A stretch of 64,000 bases of DNA, from positions 1 through 64,000 of the forward strand of contig CALJKR010000071.1 of NCBI GenBank assembly GCA_937974555.1. The letters are read 5' to 3'. The position numbers and the translations under genes are program-made. This DNA comes from an uncultured Flavobacteriales bacterium (GTDB taxonomy: Bacteria; Bacteroidota; Bacteroidia; Flavobacteriales_D; Sanyastnellaceae). Shown piece after piece: positions 60,668 through 64,000 of this stretch; within the stretch, counting starts at the first letter, position 1; each line of letters starts with the position of its first letter. The notes beneath the pieces were generated by a model, which worked only from the letters and a program-made list of their open reading frames with translations, did no database searches and was not told where the DNA came from.

Positions 60668-61072
60668 ATGGATAAGAACTTATTGGAAGATTGGGCAAAC
60701 AGAACTTTGTTGGGGGCTCTGGGAATTGAGATGTTGTTGATGACGGAAGAACGAGTGGAAGCAAAAATGCCCGTAGATGCTAGAACACATCAGCCATACG
60801 GCATTCTGCACGGGGGCGCAAGCGCCGCATTGGCTGAAACTGTTGCCAGTGTGGGTTCTTATTTAATTGCAAAAAAAGACAACAGCATTGCCGTGGGTGT
60901 GGATTTGAATATTACTCATTTAAAATCGAAACGACACGGCTGGGTGACGGGTATTGCAACCCCGATTAAGCTTGGTAAAAACCTGCATGTTTGGAATATA
61001 GATATAGTAGATGAAGATGGAAGTATGATTGCCAAGGCCAAATTGACGACAATGGTGAAACCAGCCAAATGA
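60668..61072 (+). CDS. menI: Hotdog-fold thioesterase, probable 1,4-dihydroxy-2-naphthoyl-CoA hydrolase
   Basis: A 134-residue PaaI-type hotdog thioesterase. The active-site segment is QPYGILHGGASAALAETVAS, with the catalytic residues on the Gly-Gly helix, followed by VGVDLNITHLKS. By itself it could be any acyl-CoA thioesterase, but it is the first gene of menI-menF-menD-menB and overlaps menF (ATGA). It is therefore most likely the DHNA-CoA hydrolase of the menaquinone route. The symbol rests on context. Confidence 0.85.
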   Translation: MDKNLLEDWANRTLLGALGIEMLLMTEERVEAKMPVDARTHQPYGILHGGASAALAETVASVGSYLIAKKDNSIAVGVDLNITHLKSKRHGWVTGIATPIKLGKNLHVWNIDIVDEDGSMIAKAKLTTMVKPAK

Positions 61073-62007
61073 TCCATAAAGATTCTCTGCAGCATTTTGA
61101 TCAAGTCCAAAACGGATTTTGGGTTCGTTTACCCAATTCCTTTGGAGCACGGGTAATTGCAGGTAATTGGAAGGATGGTGATGATGTTTTTCCCTTTCCT
61201 GGAAACCTTACTGATGTTGCCATTCCCAAATGCCAGGATGAGTCGGAATACAAAACATTGGTTGCCCAAGCCATTGAGGAAATTCAATCCGGACGATGCC
61301 AGAAATTGGTAACCAGTCGAATATTTGAAGTGCAAGCTGACGATGTAGGCATGTTTGAATTGTTTGAGAAGTGGCTGACCATTTTTGAGGATGCTTTTGT
61401 TTTTGTTTTGCATCATCAAGATCATGGATTATGGATTGGCGCATCCCCGGAGCTATTGATTTATCGCAAAGGTTCAATACTAAGATCATTGGCATTGGCC
61501 GGATCCAAGTCCATTGATGACAACTCCAATTGGACTCCCAAGGAGCACAAAGAACACCAAGTGGTTGTGGATATGATTGCCGATACCTTGGTTCAATCCG
61601 GAGGAAGTGAGTTGCAACTGGGTGAAACGACAGAGATGAAGTACAGAAAGGTGAAACACCTTAGTACCGAAATCAAAGTGAATTATTCGGGTGATTTTGA
61701 TGAAGTGGTTCGCGCATTGTACCCAACGCCAGCATTGTCGGGATGGCCAAAAAATCTTGCTTCGCGCTGGTTGGTAGACCATGAGCCCTTTGATCGCGGT
61801 CTTTATGGTGGGGCTTTTACATTTTCCAATGCAGAAGAAAAATGGGCAGTGGTTATTTTGAGATGTTGCCATAAAACGAGAAATGAAAAATGGTTGGGCC
61901 ATGTGGGTGGCGGTGTGATGGCCAATAGTGATCCGGAATTGGAGTGGCAAGAAACAGAGTGGAAGCGTCAAGCGTTTATCTTTGCAGATAATGCGGATCA
62001 CAAATAA
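61069..62007 (+). CDS. menF: Isochorismate synthase (chorismate-binding)
   Basis: Converts chorismate to isochorismate, the first committed step of menaquinone synthesis. The 312-residue protein has the chorismate-binding domain: a KLVTSR motif near the start, LALAGSKS, the KHLSTEIKV segment, TPALSGWPK and the C-terminal HVGGGVMANSDPELEW. It lacks much of the N-terminal region of E. coli MenF (about 430 residues), a short form seen in Bacteroidota. It overlaps menI by four bases and menD by 17. Confidence 0.9.
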   Translation: MIHKDSLQHFDQVQNGFWVRLPNSFGARVIAGNWKDGDDVFPFPGNLTDVAIPKCQDESEYKTLVAQAIEEIQSGRCQKLVTSRIFEVQADDVGMFELFEKWLTIFEDAFVFVLHHQDHGLWIGASPELLIYRKGSILRSLALAGSKSIDDNSNWTPKEHKEHQVVVDMIADTLVQSGGSELQLGETTEMKYRKVKHLSTEIKVNYSGDFDEVVRALYPTPALSGWPKNLASRWLVDHEPFDRGLYGGAFTFSNAEEKWAVVILRCCHKTRNEKWLGHVGGGVMANSDPELEWQETEWKRQAFIFADNADHK

Positions 62008-63661
62008 AACGGCTGTACAGTCAATCTTGTTTTTATTGAAACACCACGGAGTCAAGGACATCGTGTATTCGCCGGGGTCTCGCAATGCGCCATTTGCCAT
62101 TGGATTGGATGGTGACCCTGATTTTTCAGTTCACATCAAAGTGGACGAGCGCAGTGCTGCATTTTATGCATTGGGAATCGCACAGCAAACCCAAAAACCT
62201 GTGGTGCTAATCTGTACTTCTGGTACCGCTCCGTTGAATTACGCGCCGGCTATCGCAGAGGCTTTTTATCAGGAAATTCCGTTGATTGTGATTACCGCTG
62301 ATCGGCCCGCTGAGAGCATCAACCAGAGTGAAGGACAATGCATCGATCAAAAAGGAATTTATTCCAACTTCATCAAAAGGCAAAGTAATCTGATTGAAGA
62401 GGCACAGTCGACGGAGGATGTTTCCTCCAATCATCGCATGATTGATGATGCTATAGCCACCAGTTACCAGTACCCAAAAGGTCCAGTGCATTTAAACGTT
62501 CCTTTTTATGAACCCCTTTACCGTGAGGCGGATTCATTGCATGACGGTACCCAAGTGGCGGTAAGTCGTCCACCATTGAATGATCATGCGATTGAATTGA
62601 GCTTGGACCCGGCAAAAAAATATTTGTTGCTTTTGGGACAAAATGCGGAGGAGGAAGTGGCGCAAGAAGTGGAGGCTTTGGCCAAATTGAAAAACATTTG
62701 GATTTTTACAGAGACGCATAGCAATGCCCACGCTTTAGGAGCCGTAGATTGCATTGATCGTTGGATCATGTCCAGAACCGCAGAACAATTGGAAAGCTTG
62801 GAATGGGATGTGGTGATTTCTCTTGGACACAACATCATATCAAGAAAGATCAAGACATTGATTAAACAAAAGGCCAAAGCGCATTGGTCCGTTCAGTTTG
62901 GTGGAGCCCCTATCAATACCTACCGATTGGCCCCCATGGTTTTTCAAACGTCGATAGCAAAATTTTTGAGGTCGTTTCAATCGGAAACGGCAAGGTTGGG
63001 ATTTGAAAACCGTGGCTATGAAATGGACAATTTAAAATCCTTTGACGTGAAGGAGTATTTTGTATCCAGACCATTTTCGGATATCAAATTCTTTCATTTG
63101 CTTACTCAGGTTTGGCCACGGCATGCGGATATTCAAATGGGCAATAGTTCGGTAGTTCGTTACATTCAGCTTTTTGATCAGCGTCGCGATTTGAGGTTTT
63201 TTGGAAATAGAGGAGTGAGTGGTATTGATGGATCAACGAGCACCGCCGTAGGAGCGGCTGTTTACAATCCAAAAGAGGTGGTCTTGGTTAGCGGTGATTT
63301 GTCTTTTCTGTACGATGCCAATGGATTGTGGCACGCGCCGTGGCCCAAAAATTTGAAAGTTATCATTGTGGACAACGGCGGCGGCGGAATTTTTAATATC
63401 ATCGACGGAGCCAAAAATGAGCCTGCAATTCATCGATTCTTTGAAACACCGCACCAACGCAATGTATTGCAATGGATTCAAGGCTGGGGGTTCAAAGCCC
63501 GGGAAGTATCGGAAATGACTGGGCAAGACTTGGCTGAATTTTTTAATCAAAATGAGATTTCTTTTTTGATAGTCAAAACGCCAAGTGAGTTGAACCCAAT
63601 TGAATTAGATTTGTTTTTTGAATATTACAAGCAACAAAATGAGAGAATGGAAAACAATTAA
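61991..63661 (+). CDS. menD: SEPHCHC synthase (2-succinyl-5-enolpyruvyl-6-hydroxy-3-cyclohexene-1-carboxylate synthase)
   Basis: Thiamine-diphosphate enzyme joining isochorismate and 2-oxoglutarate in menaquinone synthesis. The 556-residue protein has the family opening [15 protein letters not shown], the cofactor Glu in [34 protein letters not shown], the TADRPAE motif and the C-terminal ThDP motif [15 protein letters not shown]...[10 protein letters not shown]. The start was set at ATG 61991 (MRITNKTAV), inside the menF end. It overlaps menB by 23 bases. Confidence 0.95.
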   Translation: MRITNKTAVQSILFLLKHHGVKDIVYSPGSRNAPFAIGLDGDPDFSVHIKVDERSAAFYALGIAQQTQKPVVLICTSGTAPLNYAPAIAEAFYQEIPLIVITADRPAESINQSEGQCIDQKGIYSNFIKRQSNLIEEAQSTEDVSSNHRMIDDAIATSYQYPKGPVHLNVPFYEPLYREADSLHDGTQVAVSRPPLNDHAIELSLDPAKKYLLLLGQNAEEEVAQEVEALAKLKNIWIFTETHSNAHALGAVDCIDRWIMSRTAEQLESLEWDVVISLGHNIISRKIKTLIKQKAKAHWSVQFGGAPINTYRLAPMVFQTSIAKFLRSFQSETARLGFENRGYEMDNLKSFDVKEYFVSRPFSDIKFFHLLTQVWPRHADIQMGNSSVVRYIQLFDQRRDLRFFGNRGVSGIDGSTSTAVGAAVYNPKEVVLVSGDLSFLYDANGLWHAPWPKNLKVIIVDNGGGGIFNIIDGAKNEPAIHRFFETPHQRNVLQWIQGWGFKAREVSEMTGQDLAEFFNQNEISFLIVKTPSELNPIELDLFFEYYKQQNERMENN

Positions 63662-64000
63662 AGAATATTCAGATATTCTTTTTCAGTGGTATGATGGCAT
63701 TGCTAAGATTACAATCAATCGCCCTGAGGTATACAATGCATTTAGACCACAGACCAACGTAGATATGATTGACGCTATGGACATTTGCAGAGAGCGTCAA
63801 GACATTGCGGTGATTGTTCTTACCGGCATTGGTGATAAAGCATTTTGTAGTGGAGGTGATCAAAATGTAAAAGGTGTGGGTGGCTACGTGGATGATCACG
63901 GTGTGCCGCGTCTCAATGTTTTGGATTTGCACAAGAGAATTCGAGAAATTCCAAAGCCGGTGATTGCCATGGTGAATGGTTATGCCATTGGTGGCGGACA
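63639..64000 (+). CDS. menB: 1,4-dihydroxy-2-naphthoyl-CoA synthase, cut by the window edge
   Basis: Crotonase-fold enzyme that closes the second ring, making DHNA-CoA from o-succinylbenzoyl-CoA. About 120 N-terminal residues are visible: [15 protein letters not shown], then the crotonase segments [16 protein letters not shown] and [10 protein letters not shown] (oxyanion hole) and the [16 protein letters not shown] motif at the window end. The short N-terminus plus FRPQT is characteristic of MenB, and the position after menD confirms it. The ATG at 63639 lies within menD in another frame. Confidence 0.93.
   Translation, partial: MREWKTIKEYSDILFQWYDGIAKITINRPEVYNAFRPQTNVDMIDAMDICRERQDIAVIVLTGIGDKAFCSGGDQNVKGVGGYVDDHGVPRLNVLDLHKRIREIPKPVIAMVNGYAIGGG

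Noticed and set aside
1..64000. tRNA genes, insertion sequences, prophage or integrative elements
   Set aside because: Looked for by eye (conserved T-loop segments, transposase motifs, terminal repeats, integrase motifs); none seen. A covariance search could still find a tRNA that I missed.

Overview
The window looks like chromosomal DNA of a member of the Bacteroidota, most likely the Flavobacteriia/Flavobacteriales. The evidence is: two very large secreted proteins ending in type IX secretion (T9SS) sorting domains; a GWxTD protein; a long NusB; a DnaX without its zinc module; Bacteroidota-type promoter boxes (TAnnTTTG) and no obvious Shine-Dalgarno sites; and a menaquinone pathway. Coding density is very high, start/stop overlaps are common, and no gene-free stretch exceeds 300 bases. 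I saw no tRNA, rRNA operon, insertion sequence, prophage or CRISPR array. The only RNA gene recognised is the RNase P RNA (rnpB).

Layout. 1-5.9 kb (minus): lpxK-gatB-TlpA-like lipoprotein-M1 peptidase, the last cut by the window edge. 5.9-8.7 kb (plus): Nif3-like protein and a coiled-coil 'zinc-ribbon' protein that lacks zinc ligands and carries a histone H1-like N-terminus. 8.7-15.6 kb: APC permease, dnaX broken at an A11 run, metallophosphoesterase, PAP2 phosphatase, thioredoxin, MFS transporter. 15.8-25 kb: coaE, GH13 lipoprotein, giant CotH/lamin-tail T9SS protein, S41 protease, DUF1573 protein, acyltransferase. 25-31.9 kb: rnpB, trmD, ABCG-like transporter, SiaC-like protein, methyltransferase, ZIP and CorA metal transporters. 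32-37.6 kb: paaBCD, methionine aminotransferase, miaA, nusB, leucine-type dehydrogenase. 37.7-42.2 kb: giant T9SS protein with a lysyl-oxidase domain. 42.2-49.5 kb (minus): ten overlapping or closely spaced genes including an ECF sigma/anti-sigma/metal-sensor triad followed by an MbnP/MbnH pair. 49.5-60.6 kb: rpsA, second GH13 lipoprotein, plsC, HMG-CoA lyase, ComEC, glycosyltransferases, GWxTD protein. 60.7 kb to the end (plus): menI-menF-menD-menB, the last cut by the window edge.

Most exciting parts. (1) At 43.0-46.0 kb a CnrH/CnrY/CnrX-like regulatory module (sigma factor, small membrane protein, membrane-anchored His-rich sensor) is translationally coupled to MbnP and the di-haem enzyme MbnH, a pair known to build a kynurenine-dependent copper site. 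(2) Just downstream is a secreted 1493-residue protein whose lysyl-oxidase domain keeps the copper histidines and the Lys/Tyr pair that forms the quinone cofactor; it also has a dockerin-like segment, MopE-like Asp/Cys repeats and a T9SS tail. Together these suggest a copper-linked locus, which is an inference. (3) dnaX is split exactly at eleven consecutive A's, consistent with slippage producing short and long clamp-loader subunits, or with a homopolymer sequencing error. (4) At least eight genes have a TAnnTTTG-like box exactly four bases before the start codon, which would put the transcription start on the A of ATG and suggests widespread leaderless mRNAs.
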